Source of the DNA: Macrobrachium rosenbergii
Taxonomy: Eukaryota > Arthropoda > Malacostraca > Decapoda > Palaemonidae
Length of the DNA: 64,000 nt
Direction: 5' to 3'
Assembly: GCF_040412425.1 (NCBI RefSeq)
Contig: NC_089743.1
Coordinates: forward strand, 81,393,471 to 81,457,470
Below are positions 11,481 through 31,740 of this stretch, one piece after another. Under the pieces are notes generated by a model. The model did no database searches. It saw only the letters and a list, made by a program, of their open reading frames with translations, and was not told where the DNA came from. Each line of letters starts with the position of its first letter. Positions within the stretch are counted from its first letter, which is position 1. Both the position numbers and the translations under genes were made by a program.

Positions 11481-12567
11481 TAGTATTCTGTAATCAAACT
11501 AAATGGATTTTGTTAAATGGAAAGTTCCCCAGCTATTCTTAATATCTGGGTTCTTTTCAAGTGTTAAAGGAAATACATTCATGCAGATCGGTGTCTGAGT
11601 ATTACTCTGCCAATACATTAGTGACATTACAGGTTTTGAGAAAAATTGTTGTGATGTCATTTTCCCAAGGGAATACAAAAAGTACTTTTCCTAGTGGTGT
11701 ATGGTGTGCTTTGCCAAACAATTTAAAATCTTAGAGATACTGATTTATATAAATTTGGTATGATAATTCCAGTAAATAATTATTTTGATTATGTACCAAC
11801 TAACATAGCCTATAACCTTACCTGGTGCTTGGGTAAGTCCTCATTTTTGTACAGGTGACAATTGATGAAGGTGTCTTGATGCTGACTGTGGATTTTATTT
11901 GAGTGTAGGCATAGCTTGACAAGGCAATTATGGTACCTACAATGATCATGAAATTTGAAATGAAATACACATCTTGAAATCCAGGTGTAGGTGTTACCTT
12001 TCCTGAAAGGGAACACTTACCAATAAAAAAAACCTGCAATTGGCACCTTTGGAGTTTAGCTGGGAAAAACCTCTGGTAATTAAAAAGAAACAGGTCACAA
12101 ACCCTAGCTTCAAAATAAAATAAGCAAATATAGAATGGAAATTAAAATAAAAAATAGGGAATGAAATCAGAAAATGGGAACCAAACAGAAAACATAAATC
12201 CAAATTCCTTTTCCACCTAACATCATTAATTGGGTCATATTAATTATCACCATTCTATGACCATAGTTCTTACAGCCTTAGGGTCTTTTCAACTTCAAGA
12301 CCAGTTCCAACACCACTTCAAATGCCCATTACCTTGGAGTATTTTTTATCCCTCAATATAGGTCCACAGAAACATCTCTGTGGGGAGAGGAAGTATCCCA
12401 GCATAAATAAACAGAAATGATCACATAAAAATAAATGGGAATAATAGAAAATATTCAAAAGTACAAATAGAAAGATAAAAGAATTTAGGGCGTGAAATGT
12501 CTTACCTCTTCAGTGATAACCTAAATGCCTGCAAGAACACTATCACACTAGATGGTACATGCCTCAG
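11481..12567. other. Non-coding AT-rich stretch
   Basis: No domain, splice chain or element end was recognised. Short open frames on the minus strand (11810-12203) have no recognisable content. Confidence 0.4.
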
Positions 12568-12709
12568 TGAAAACACATTTTCAAAAAGTTCACCATCTTT
12601 GACTCGCTCACCCCTCCCATTCGTACAAACATACGCAATGAAAACACATTTTCAAAAAGTTCACCATCTTGGACTCACTCGTCTCTCCCTTTCGTACAAA
12701 CATACGCAT
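12568..12709 (+). repeat. 71-bp tandem duplication
   Basis: Two units begin TGAAAACACATTTTC at 12568 and 12639 and both end in CGTACAAACATACGCA. They differ by a few substitutions. Confidence 0.85.
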
Positions 12710-13706
12710 GTACGTTTCCATGAACAGTTACAAAACTGATTTCAACCGGTCTAAAATGCTTCATAGCTCAATCACGGGAATCTTCCATCATACAAAGAGA
12801 TTGTGATTGCAGGCGAACGGAATTTCTCAGTTTCTAAACAGACGAACAAACAGCTGATTTTGCATAGAACACTTATTTGCCGATTTCATGTTCACAACAC
12901 CTGTGAGAGGGCTGAATAGCCATTATTCATGATACCGATCGCATACTTATGTATCTTTGTAATATAGGTGTTAACTGTTTATCACACGTTTGGTTCCTTT
13001 ACATATTGATACTGAATCCTTTTCTTCATATTGTATCTATTTTAATTACTGAGAATGCTGTACTCTCAGACTTTTTTCTTTTTTTTTCTTACTGCCAGCA
13101 CTGTGGTCTTGTGATGTATTAGGCTCATCAGCACATTTATCAATATTTTTCTGTAAAGCATTATAATGACTTGTAACATTTTTGTTGCTTTTTTTCATGT
13201 ATAATTTACTAGTTCATAATCCAGTGACTTGGTTAACTCAAGCAATTTAATAACTATTTTTGTGTTGAATTGAGATTTCCGCCATTGATTCTAGCATTAT
13301 CATCTCATTCTCCAGTGGGATATTATTTATTTGTTTGATTTTTATTCCATCTTCCTGGTCTTTTTGTCGAGTTTATTCTTGTGTAATCATACAGAATTCA
13401 TAAATTTGTGTTATATGCATATATTACATTCCATAGACTTTCACAATGGTTTTCAACAGTGTTGATAAATTTTGACGTTGCACCTTTTCATTTTGTAGTC
13501 TCCTGATCCACAGTATTTCAGGTTACTGAAACATCTATATTCAGTATTTCCATACACTGAACAATTTGTAAACTGAAGTGGCTTTAGTAAACAGTGTGTG
13601 GTCTAAGTTCTCCATTTGGACCTAAGGTTTTTCAATTAACTTTATTTTTTGCTACTTTAGTGTTGTTTTCAGCCTTCCCAAGGATGTTGTGAAGGGTCAG
13701 ATTTTG

Positions 13707-13814
13707 TATGCTTGTATTTTCATACCTTTTTGCTTGGAATCGTATGCTTGTATTTTCATACCTTTTTGCTTGGAATCGTATGCTTGTATTTTCATACCTT
13801 TTTGCTTGGAATCT
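13707..13814 (+). repeat. 36-bp minisatellite, three units
   Basis: Three almost perfect units begin TATGCTTGTATTTTCATACC at 13707, 13743 and 13779. The period is a multiple of three, so an open frame (13689-13922) runs through them repeating ACIFIPFCLESY; this is a by-product and not evidence of a gene. Confidence 0.9.
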
Positions 13815-13829
13815 TATGTGTGTTTTTTG

Positions 13830-14450
13830 TTAATGGGATCTTCATTATGTTCATATTTTACTTTAATTACTGTTCCTCATAAGTATTTTTTGTATAGTTT
13901 TTTATTTTTCATTTCCCCTTAAAGGTGAATTTCTAATGTATGTATGTGATGGTTTCTACTAGCCACTCATTTTCCTTTATCTGGAAGGTATGTCTTTTGA
14001 TGGTTATCTTGATAACGGAAAGTTTTCCACTGAAATTGGTAAAATCTTTTATGTTTATAGTGCTTTGAACTTCAAACTATTTCCAGTGCCAAATAGGGAA
14101 TCAGAATGGGTTAGTGTTAACTTTGTTTTCTTGTACTGTACTTTTATACCTTTCTTGCTTGGAAAATCCGATATGTTGTTTTCATTAATGGAATTACTGC
14201 TCCTTGTTAGCATATTTTGTACAGTTTTGTATTTTTCATTTCCCTTTAAAGGTAATTTTCTGATTGATTTGTTGGTTTCTACTTGTCACTCATTTTCTTT
14301 TACCTGGAAGGTGTCTTTTGATGGTCATCTTGATAACCTAAAGTTTTCCAGTTGTATTGGTAAAATATTTTATTCTCTTTATAGTGTATGGAACTTTGAA
14401 CAATTTCCAATGCCTAAAAGGGACTCAGGAAGGGTCCAGTGTTAAGCTTT
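13830..14450 (+). repeat. Tandem duplication, about 326-bp period
   Basis: The block with CATTTCCCCTTAAAGGT, CACTCATTTTC and GATAACGGAAAGTTTTCC (from about 13910) recurs diverged from about 14236 with CATTTCCCTTTAAAGGT and GATAACCTAAAGTTTTCC. The 36-bp minisatellite lies at the start of the first unit, and a single CTTTTATACCTTTCTTGCTTGG relic lies at the start of the second. Open frames here are repeat-derived. Confidence 0.7.
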
Positions 14451-15018
14451 GGTTTCTTGTACTGTACTTTTTTCAATGACAGTTTTTTACATTTTTGCCT
14501 CAGGGGGCTCAGAAACATGTATATGTTAATTTGCTTTTATTGGTATGTAAGTCTACAAGGTTATCCTTGTTTGTGCAAAAACTGTCAACATTAGGTTAAA
14601 TTGGCCAAGGATTATAATTCATCTGGCTAAGTGTTCTGTGCTTAACTATGAAATTACAATTGAAGAGCAGATAAACTACTCTTTTACAGGCCACATGGCA
14701 CTTACTGTATATCTAGCTGTATATGATGTTCCCAGTGCCATACATCAGCAGTCTATTAAAATGGTTATGTTTTAATGGGAGTAGGAAGAATGAAGTAATT
14801 GAGAGTGCTCATGACAAATTAGTCTTTTGACTGCCAAAAGCTTCCTGACAATAGGCATGATTGTAGAGAGGTGGTACTGGACACTGACTCAAGTGTTATG
14901 TAATCCAACATAGTGCTGATATTAACTGTGTGACAACAGCATACTGACCCTGATGGATAAAATTTGGAGAAAAAGGTTGGGTATGGAGTGGGAAGGAAGT
15001 ATCTAGCCAGTCCTTAAC
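14451..15018. other. Non-coding stretch, nothing identified
   Basis: AT-rich, with no coding frame of note and no recognised repeat. Confidence 0.4.
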
Positions 15019-15020
15019 TA

Positions 15021-15965
15021 CAGTACTACCCCACTTTTACATGCTTCACCTTTTTCACTCTTCACTTTGTCACAGATTTTTGTGGAACTGTATTTTTTCA
15101 TTAAAGTATATGCATACTGAGATAGAGGGAAAGAGATGTTTACCTCAAAGTCTAAGCACAGTATAAATGAATTCTGTAAGTGAAATAACATTTTACTGAT
15201 ATTTTGCTGCGTTTTTCTTATTAAAGGATATGTGTACTGAGAGAGAGAGAGAGAGAGAGAACTGAAGTGTTTATACATCGAAGTACAGTAACTTGCTGGG
15301 GACGAGACTTCAAGAACAGGGTTAAACTTTGTCTGGAAGGAAAGTAAGAATCAAGGTCTGTAAATGTTGAGTGTTGCCTACGCATTAAGTTTAGATTTTA
15401 AATATTTTTACGCTGTATTAGAGATGAAACATCAACAGTGATAAAACATTCTCTCATGTGATAATCATAGTCAATTAAATTTGTAATGAAATACAGTACA
15501 ATAAATCAAAGCAAAAAATATGGCAACACTACCTACGTTGATGTAGTAGCAAACTTGCTGGATTTGTTCATTTTCATGTTTTTTTATGTTTATGGTACAT
15601 TAATTGGGCGATGAACTGTTAAAATAGGCAGTTATAAGCATTTTAGGGTGTATATACTTGAGAGTAACAGTTGTAGAAGAGTAATGTAAGCTGACTCTGG
15701 GTGTTTTAGTATGATAATTTAAGGTATATTTATGTTGAACAATTAAATTAGGCAGTGAACTGTGAAAATAGGCAGTTATAAGCATTTTAGTTTAAGGGGT
15801 ACAGGGTATTTGGCAATTGTGAAAATAGGCAGTTATAAGCATTTTAGTTTAAGGGGTACAGGGTATTTGGCAGTTGTTAGCCAGTTATAAGCATTTTTGG
15901 AGGGGCTTTTGCATTTCCGCGGTGGGTTCTGGAACCTATCACCTTATAAAAGTGGGATAGCACTG
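15021..15965. mobile_element. Tigger-like non-autonomous DNA transposon, 945 bp
   Basis: The terminal inverted repeats are CAGTACTACCCCACTTTTAC at the start and, read from the other end, CAGTGCTATCCCACTTTTAT. TA flanks both sides (15019-15020, 15966-15967), the target preference of the Tc1/mariner/pogo group. The subterminal GGTTCCAGAACCCACC read from the 3' end is Tigger-like. It shares long internal stretches with 42704-44409 (GTCTAAGCACAGTATAAATG, AGGCAGTTATAAGCATTTT), so both are one family. No transposase is present. A 57-bp tandem pair lies at 15762-15875. Confidence 0.75.
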
Positions 15966-15967
15966 TA

Positions 15968-23142
<7,175 letters not shown>

Positions 23143-24063
23143 CTATGAAGATGGCGCATACCAAGAACCACCTGCACGTAGCCCATCATAAGATGGTGTA
23201 GACTTTGCAGTATTTGCATGATAAAGGTGGAAACTTGATGGAGTATAAAGCCCTGCCTGGTCTGTAAGAGGTGCAGAATATGCTGAAGAGTCTAACGGTA
23301 CCCCTGAAGATCCATATGAATATAACTGAGGTTTTAGTGGTACTGGCTGTGCTGGCATGCCACCTGCTCCATCAGCAAGATAGGATCCTGAAGTAGCTCT
23401 TAGATCACCACAATCTCCACCCATCTTTTCACGGGGGGAAACACTGGATGGAGGAGTCATGGCTGAATGGTAATCTGGGTAACCTGAGCCAGTCAAACCA
23501 CCTCCTGGGTATGGAAAATCATGACCTTTGCCAAACATGGAATCTTGATAACTTTCTGATCCAGGAGGAGTAGGCAATGCTGAGCCAACATCTGAATAAT
23601 ATGATCTTTGCACAGATGAACGAATGACACTTTCCCTACTTGCGTATAGCTGTCTGAGAAGTGTCGAAGCGGGCAGGGATGAACCTTGTTGGGCACTAGT
23701 ACCCCCAACCCATTGTATAGTGGATCTCTGGCCTGTCCCTGTGTTAGCAGTAGATGTTCCTCCTCCTTTCAAAAGAGCATCTGTGGAGAAATCAGTTGTA
23801 TCATCTGGTAAGTGGCGTGTCATAGCTGCTTCTAAATCTCTGACAGCACCTTCATCACTACGACTTGGGGGTACAACTGTTGTTGCACCTGGAGAAGACT
23901 CTATGGGTGTGGTCATCATAGGAGTTGCTCTAGCATGAGGAGTGCCAGGTGTTGATACTGGTGGAGCCGAGACCCGTCCTGGAGATGGAGGTCTCTCACA
24001 TCCTGCCCGAGAATCCTCGATGACGTCAGCATTCCCCATCGGAGTCAATAGGCCGCCAGGGGC
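23143..24063 (-). CDS. trh: trh terminal exon: C-terminal transactivation region
   Basis: The exon encodes 306 residues and a TAG stop at 23145-23143. The acceptor tttgtttcag ends at 24064 and the first codon is Ala in phase 0. Features in order: Pro/Ser/Thr-rich start (ERPPSPGRVSAPP), FSTDALLKGGG, RSTIQWVGGT, LLRQLYASRESVIRSSVQR, SALPTPPGSESYQDS, a Gly/Tyr/Pro-rich half, and the end GGSWYAPSS. STIQWV, LLRQLY..RESVIR and LPTPPGSES are blocks I recognise from arthropod Trachealess C-termini. The region has no folded domain and is expected to be disordered. It is the longest clean coding block in the window and shows no damage, which argues against the locus being an old pseudogene. Confidence 0.88.
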   Translation of the reverse strand, partial: APGGLLTPMGNADVIEDSRAGCERPPSPGRVSAPPVSTPGTPHARATPMMTTPIESSPGATTVVPPSRSDEGAVRDLEAAMTRHLPDDTTDFSTDALLKGGGTSTANTGTGQRSTIQWVGGTSAQQGSSLPASTLLRQLYASRESVIRSSVQRSYYSDVGSALPTPPGSESYQDSMFGKGHDFPYPGGGLTGSGYPDYHSAMTPPSSVSPREKMGGDCGDLRATSGSYLADGAGGMPAQPVPLKPQLYSYGSSGVPLDSSAYSAPLTDQAGLYTPSSFHLYHANTAKSTPSYDGLRAGGSWYAPSS

Positions 24064-27000
24064 CTGAAACAAAGCTTTTGTCAGTGACAGAATATTCTGA
24101 TTCTATCATGAAAACATTTATTGCCAAATCATATTTATTTACCACCAGGATGCTTAATATTAATTGGGTACCTAGCAGAAAGAGGGTATTAGTATTGTTA
24201 GTAAATTAGTAAGATTCAAGCAATTAGTAAATACAGATATTGCTACTAAGGAACAGAAATGTTAAATAAGCTTTAAGAAACAATGCACTTTATACTTTTA
24301 ATTTGCAAAGCTTTACAAAGCTGGTGCTAAAGAAAACAACCCATTTTTTAAAAATTTTATACAAGTAGTTCTCGTATATTTGCACTAATATAAAATATAT
24401 TATTATATACCTTGCCAAATTGCTGAGAAATGTTGATTCCTTATCTTGAAATTTATAGTGAGTATTAAACAGGAGAAACAATCAGTAACCACAATAAATG
24501 TACAGAATTTGATATGGGATAGTTAATATACCTATCGCTGTATACATTGATAAAAAGATATTGATACAAAGCACTTTTCAAAATGAAAAGAAAAATAATA
24601 ACATTACTATTAAAACAAGTTCAGCAGTCTGTAAAAAATACTGCTTCACTTCTAGATAAGTAATACACTAATTTCAAATAAGTAATCACCTCCACAGTTA
24701 CATGTAACTTCTAACTATTCCTAGTATATATACATTCAAAAATGTAAAATTTACATAAAATAAAACATTGGAAACTAAATTTATGATTAGGTATTTAGAT
24801 AAGTAAGAAAATCAGAACTAAGTTTATTAAGGTACACCACAATATATGAATAACGCTAAGCTGCGTATTTTTCGTCCTTTGCAGTACAGTACATATGCAT
24901 TTCCTGTCATGATTTTGTAGGAGGAGGAGATAACCTTACGTAAATTATTCTACAGTTAATACCGTATGTCACATATGTATTATATAATATAATCTACACA
25001 AAGTACATAAAGGACTAGGCTAAAAAGAGATTTGATAGCACCCCCCTCATGATTCAGCCTCCGAGTGAAAAAAAAAGTAAAATAAATGTCAGAAAAATTT
25101 ATGCTGTTTTTTTTTATACAAACCACTGCCTTACTTTAGCCTATTTATTTGGTATACTGGAGAACATACCATCTAAAATTTATAGAGGACTTGGGATTCC
25201 AGGTACTAAATTAAAATTAACCAATACTTCCTCTACCTTCAAGTGTGCTGTACTCTTGGGTGAACATAATGCCTACATTTATTCAGTGGGTTCAAAAGCA
25301 AACAACTTCAATGTAAGGAATTGTTTGTACACTATTACTTGACAGAATATATTTTCCGAAACATTTCGATGCCGAATATGTACTTGGATGGTTAAGTGAC
25401 TGAAGTAGGCAGCCATACTCTAGTATGGGTGGATCAAGTGGTTGAATTAGAGGCCTTTGCAACAGTTAGGATATCTAAGTGAACACCAGACAATCTTGCT
25501 CTGATTTGTGTATCACCATGAAAGTAATTATGTAAACAACTTCCACGGAAGTTGATCTTGGTTAACAAAGAAGGAACTGGGTTAATAAGGCTTGTCTACC
25601 TAAGAATATGACACTGGTACTAGAATGGAGATCTGAATGCCCATTTTATGGACCAAAGTGCACCAAGGTACTGTCTTTAATGGGTAACTTAGTTGTACAA
25701 GAGGAATTAGATGAGGAAGGGTTATTGTGAGCTACAATCACACCCCTTCAGGTTCCACAACAAAACCAATTAATGCATCAAGCTACTTATGATGGATATT
25801 CATGTTATAGAAATCAAAGGCAAACTGACATACCCACTGAACACCTTTAGCTTGGCCTATTAAAATGTGGTTTAAATTACATTTTTTCTACCAAGTTTAT
25901 ATCCAAGAGCAACTTAGTCAGAGGGAAGTCTTCCTCTTAAAAGTGCTAACCCTTTTAATAGCTCCCTTTAGCCAGAGGCTATTGTATTATAGTCTTGGAA
26001 AGAAGGCAGTCACCTCACAGAATGATGATAAGGTATCGGCCATGAGGACTTGCAAACTCATGGCATACCAGTGATCGCTTCAGCTTGGGTCTTCACAAAT
26101 CAGTCTAGGGAAAATTCCTAGTGTAAGTAACCTTAACTAATTATACATTCAATTTGATTATAGATGCCTCCAAAAATTTGGTGCTTATTAGGTCAAGGTT
26201 TTGGAACTATATTTAAATGGTAATCGGTGAATACAATCATGAAGTAAAAATGTTGTAGCTCTCAGTAGGCTACAGTAAAGTTAAACTGCAAAACATTTAT
26301 ATTTTTTTCTTTAATACCTGCATGTATAGTACTGTATATATTTATTTTTAATGGCAAGAAAATTTTATATATCATACATTTGGTTTTTCAAACCAATTAT
26401 TCAAACACATGCAAGCATGACACTGCCAATGGAAAACTGCAGTATAATATATAAATTTTCATAATAAAATCCATTATTTGGATACTTAAGTACATTAAAG
26501 AGAGCTATGTCTTCATGCCAGCAGGTGCTGTCAGCATTAAAAATAAAAAGATGATAACATGGCTGATCTGGATGACTTGACTAGTTCACCTGCTCTCCAT
26601 CAGGCATGTTTCAAATGTTTTAGTTCAAGTCAGAATTCTTTACATCCCCCTAAATTGTGGGCAGGCTGGGCAAGTTATACTTTAACTGTAGTTATGTACA
26701 GTATCCAAATAAATTTTATGATGAATATTTACATTATTTGAGATAAATCTTAAATACAGTTAAAGATACTAGCTGATTCCCATACTGAGATAAGGATGGA
26801 GGGTTAATGTAGTCAGACAAGAATCCACACAACCAAGGAAATTACAGGTTTTACATTAAAATGCAAAATATCTAACCTGACCTGGGACACTTTCTGGATT
26901 GTACTGCTACTAGCTGGGTCCCTGTCAGAGAGTAAAGCTCTCACACATATAAGACAGGGTAAGAACAGCCTTACAGAAAAAGGCACCTCACCAGAAGTGG

Positions 27001-28717
27001 GTTGATGAAACCCCACTGCCTGGGTTCAACAGCCCAACAAACAAAAGACAATCAAAACTAAAATACCTATTGAAATAAAGGTATGCCTCTATCTATACAG
27101 TTAATGTATCTTCATGCTCCCCTAATAGTCAAGACTAGGCTTGAACGTTAAGGAAAGAGGCGACAGGGTTGCTCTTTCATTTGGTTCAGGAAAAGACTGC
27201 TTGCTACAACAAGCATACTAAGGACTGCAGTCTCAAACTAAATTCCCACATCTAAGGAAATACAGATTTACATTTCCAAAATGCTGTGTTAATTATGTCT
27301 ACAGAGACAAATTCTCTAAATACAGTAGTACAGCAATGGCTTCTAAATTAAGAATACCTTCACAGCAGGTACTGGGCCAGGATTATGCTTCTCATGCTCT
27401 AATTTACCCAAATACTGAACGAAAAGGGCAATGCATTTAGACATATTATTCAATCTTCTAATGCACAAAATGACTGATATCACCTCTAATAGGTTTTTAT
27501 CTGAGTAGACTCTAACTGCCTCTATACAGCATAAAGGTGTTCGTATCTTATTTCCTAAATGAGGTAAAGTAAAGTATGCACACAAGCCTGAGAAGGGAAA
27601 TTCTTTAAAATCATTCTTAGTTTAAACCCCAGGCAAGAACAAAAGACTAGTCTTTATTGCAAAAGGTAACATTCCATAGAAAAATGTTTGAAATTTGCTT
27701 ATTCTTCTGCAAGTGCTAGGGATACCAAGCATGTGTTTACATGGTTAAGTGCTTAGAGGCTGCTTCAAATCTCTTCCACCTTCCAAAACGAGTGACAAGT
27801 GTGTTCCCGGTGCCTTGGTTTCAAGATCTAACAATCCCTTAGGACCCAGGTCACAAGCAATGACTAGTTCAGCTTAGCAAGGTTCGACAGCTTTTAGAGT
27901 AAATAAGAAAACTAAAGAATTTAATTGTCTTTAGAGGTGGGATGCAGTAACTATGCTGAGACCAACTCCAGGACTGATAAACTGACCACTGCCTCTGAAA
28001 TTATTAGTAGTTGAGTCACTGGGAAAATTATTAGTTGTTGAGTCACTAGTAACTTGAGGACAGACTCTCAAGATGCACCAAAAACATCTCTCTCACGCGT
28101 CTATAGTGTCAACGCAGTAATTGGCCGTCTACTAAAGTTTTGAAATCATGGCATGTAGTTGTTTTAAAAGACTTTCCTGCAAGGATGAGTTCCTGGGATA
28201 TTCCAGAAGAGGAAATATATCCTGAAATCTATTCCTTGACAGCCACCCTGAAACTACAAAGAACATCTTAGAGTTCCAGGATTTTCACAACACCTTGAGC
28301 ACCTCTCATAAAAATTGCAAGAGAAAAGAATAGCATCCATGACCAACTAATCCTGCAGAAGAACATTTACTGCACCAGTCTGAGGACTTGGAAAGGGAAG
28401 CAGTAGGTGGGTAACCCACAGTTCTCAATTGTCATCCAATTCATATATCATTCTATCAGAAGTCCGATTCCTTTTGCTCAGCTGATCTACTAACGTGTCC
28501 CTAACCAGAAAAAAAAAAAACAACAGTACAGTATTCCCTATTTCTGTCCAAAGAAAAGGGATTTGCTATACTGAGTATTAAAGATCAAACTTTCATGAAA
28601 CCATTACCTTGTCAATCTGAAGATATTTTCCTGATAAACTGTAATATATATACATATACAGTATATGTATATAAACATATACCGTACATACAATAATCTC
28701 CCATATCCATAATAATG
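24064..28717 (-). other. trh last intron, 3' part; nothing else identified
   Basis: About 4.6 kb lies between the terminal exon acceptor and the first clear repeat. I see no recognisable coding exon or transposon ends, only short open frames without known content (for example 25049-25342 and 27343-27585). Confidence 0.4.
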
Positions 28718-29395
28718 CAACCAAGCCCCTGCTTGATATGGGCAAAATCCAGATAAGGCCAAGAAAAAGACCTCTACGGATGTAAATGGCCACTCTGTAC
28801 CTTTTAATCTCCCTACTCTGTCAATACTGCATAACCATATACAGGCAGTCCCCGGTTTATGACAGGTCCGGCTTACGACGTTCCTAGGTTACGATGCTTT
28901 TCAAATATATTCATCGGAAATTATTTCCCGGTTTATGAAGCATGTTCGGGGTTATGTTGCGTCGTACGCCGATCCGACGGAAGAAATATAGCTCCAAAAC
29001 GGCAGAATAATCATAATTTGGAGGTTTTTTTGATGAAAAACTCAATAAAAATGCAGTTTACTTCATTTTCAATGCACCCAAAGCATTAAAAGTAAGGTTT
29101 TCTTATGATTTTTGACGATTTTTCGGTTTATGACTATTTTCGGTTTACGATGCAGCATAAAAACGGAAACCCCGTCGTAAACCGGGGACTGCCTGTACAC
29201 CAAATATGCTTATAAACAACAACCATCACACTTTAAAACCAAGGCCTTGCTTTGATAGGGACAAAATCCAGACAATGCCAAAAACAGACCTCTAAGGATG
29301 TAAATGGCAACTCTGTACCCTTACTACCCCTACTTTGTCAACACTGCATAACCATATATACTAAATATTCTTATAAACCATCACACTTCAAACTG
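28718..29395 (+). repeat. Tandem duplication of about 170 bp split by a miniature element
   Basis: The first unit starts near 28718 (AACCAAGCCCCTGCTTGATA) and the second near 29237 (AACCAAGGCCTTGCTTTGATA). Both continue through CCTCTA.GGATGTAAATGG and TACTGCATAACCATA or ACTGCATAACCATA. The first is interrupted at 28842-29195. A diverged third copy lies around 39960-40080. Confidence 0.75.
28842..29195. mobile_element. Miniature inverted-repeat element, 354 bp, Tigger-like
   Basis: The ends are inverted: CAGGCAGTCCCCGGTTTATG at the start and, from the other end, CAGGCAGTCCCCGGTTTACG. TA flanks both sides. The interior repeats short CGGTTTATGA and GGTTTACGA-type motifs. There is no coding capacity. 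The neighbouring unit at about 29345-29365 shows the empty site with a single TA. Confidence 0.88.
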
Positions 29396-30649
29396 GAAAC
29401 AATAAAAGGCAATGAGATTGCTTAATTTCCCATATTTGTAACAAAATATACTGCAAAAATACACTAAAAAAAAAAGCCGACCCCATTTTCTCTCTCTCTC
29501 AATACAGTAGGTGTTACTGTAAATAATGTACAGTACACTGCTGAAAAACATAGGTACCACTTTCTTTTTTCTATTTTGTCTAAGCCCATTAAACATTATA
29601 GCACTTCAGTATGCATTGTACAGTACACGAAAAAAGTGAACATCTTTTTTCATACAAAACACTAAGGTGTACTGTACGTATAATACACTACCAAACAATA
29701 CTGGTGTTACTTTCTTTTTCTTATTTTGCCTAAACACAGTACAAATACCTGTAATAACAGACTTTTTCCTCTCATTTACCTGTCTGTACTGCCCAAACTG
29801 TTTACAATGGCAGGACTTTCAAAAACTTGTGATGATGTTTACAAGCCCTCCTCCACCACCTTCATTCCCCTCTTCATCCCCCTCCTCAAGCATGAATGAG
29901 CTGTTGAGACCAGTATCATCTGCCTCCTGTTACTCCTAAGAGGCAATAAGCAGCTAACTGGCAGAAAGAAGCACAGGGGTGCCTAGAGGATTATGGTTAT
30001 CAAAGTGGGGCAGTGTCACACTGGATTCTTTGCTGGAGGAATCCTCATATCAACGAAGGGTGCAGATGTGCTTGCCTGCATTTCTGAGCTGAATGACCGA
30101 GTTCACCAAAGAAGTGGATGGCAGTGAGGATGGATGCATGGGGGTTTTGGGGGTACTCTGATGATACAAAACAACTGCCACCCCACCGATTTGGAGTTAG
30201 GCATACCAGTAGATTCTTTGCTGGAGGCTAGTCAGCCGTTTCCTCACAGTAGAAATTATCAATTTTATGAACGAACGTGATGTCGCATGGAGCTTACAAC
30301 CTCATAAGAGCTCAGTTACAACCAGAAGGTTGCATGTGGTCAGTTCAGATGTAAGGGGCTTGCCTGCATTTCTGAGCTGAATGACCGATTTGTGTTTTTT
30401 TATTTCACTCAAAGAAAGAGGATGGCAGAGTGAGGATGGATGAAAAAAAAATGGGGTTTTGCCAAGAATATGGGTACTCTGATGATACAAACAACGATTC
30501 TGCATTATTTTATTAATGATATTTTCCACTGAATTTCTCGAACTTCATTGTTGTTCTAGTCCACAACCCTATGGTTTAAGTGCTGGTTATTCTTTTAGGG
30601 TCAATGTTGGGGTTCTCCATGATCTTGATAAACATACAGATACTGAGCG
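29396..30649. other. Repeat-rich intronic stretch
   Basis: It contains a diverged pair of blocks about 285 bp apart (GCATTTCTGAGCTGAATGACCG near 30080 and 30367, each followed by GGTACTCTGATGATACAAA) and sequence similar to 40085-40600. Probably decayed transposon flank; no gene is recognised. Confidence 0.45.
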
Positions 30650-31495
30650 CAATTTACTCATTTTTTTTAAAAGTGGCGTTTACAACCCAGTCTCCTTCAG
30701 GATATTCACTCCTCACTAGCAAGCAACTTAGGGTCAAGCAGCAACCTTGGGATTCCATCATGCCTTCCTCTCCTGGCAGGATATGGTTCCAAGCATGCTC
30801 AATGTGTGCATGGTGATGTCCCTCCAAGAATCTGTGAAGTTGTTGAAGGCAGACTTCAGTGAATACCATCAAAAGATTCTCCATTGTTTGTTCCACCCAT
30901 GAATCCAAGCCTTACTACTCCTCTTGCATGTCCTCAAACACCATGATCACCTCCTCAAAGAACTTCCTCTGGTATAGCTGTTTCATTGCAACAGTAACAC
31001 CTTTGTCCATTGGCTGAATGAGTGCAGTCATATTAGGAGGCAAAAATAAGACCCTAATACAACCTTCGTCACCAACTAACCAGGTTGTGGTAGGATGTAC
31101 AAGCACACTGTTTAAGAGAAGCAAAGCCTTCACCCAATGTCTAGCAATGCCAAGGCCCTGTGTCCCAATGATGAGCAACCTTCTTACGAAAGTTAATTAT
31201 GGAACCAATTGGTTATGATCTTACATGTGAACCAAGCCTTCACTGACTGACACCAAATCACTAGGAGGCTATCCATTAACCCACAAAGGGCATGTGGTTG
31301 CTTTCTTTGTCCAACTACCACTGGTTTGCAACAATGCCCACCAGAAGCATTTGCACTCAGCAAAGCAGATACAAGTTCCTTGGAAACCTTTCAGTTGGGT
31401 AAATTTTCTTCCTTCCTTGTCAGCCAAGGTGTTAGCTGGTAAGGAGTGATGGAATAGACCAGTTTCATCAGTGTTGTAGATTTGCCCAAAAATGT
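30650..31495 (-). pseudogene. Tigger/pogo-family transposase fragment
   Basis: Read on the minus strand: YNTDETGLFHHSLPANTLAD (about 31475-31420), KALLLLNSVLVHP (about 31120), DEGCIRVLFLPPNMTALIQP (about 31060), MDKGVTVAMKQLYQRKFFEE (about 31000), and a C-terminal AWNHILPGEE block near 30770. This is the order in jerky/Tigger DDE transposases, in which the D of DETGL, the D of the LLLDNAPAHP block and the D of QPMDxG are catalytic. The second Asp region reads LLNSVLVHP, so a key residue is lost, and stops occur between blocks. The CENP-B-like N-terminus is absent; the fragment ends where the minus-strand DIRS terminus begins near 31500. Confidence 0.72.
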
Positions 31496-31740
31496 TATTT
31501 TCATGATAAAATTAAGTTTCATATATACAGGTACTTGCCAAGTAATTACATAGCTATACAGTAGTTCTAACTCACGAAGCTGCCTTTATTTAAAAAATTG
31601 CAGTAGTGCTTTGATAATTTAGTGTAGGTGACAAGTCCCACCCACCAATGGGAGCACTGGAAATGACTTAGCAAAAAACCTCATTCTGTTTGTGCCCTTA
31701 TGTCCAAGAGAGGGGACGAGGGAGGGCTCCAATCCGTAAG

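Noticed and set aside
13707..13814. Regular 36-bp repeats, CRISPR-like at first sight
   Set aside because: The units are contiguous with no unique spacers, and the context is eukaryotic; it is a minisatellite.
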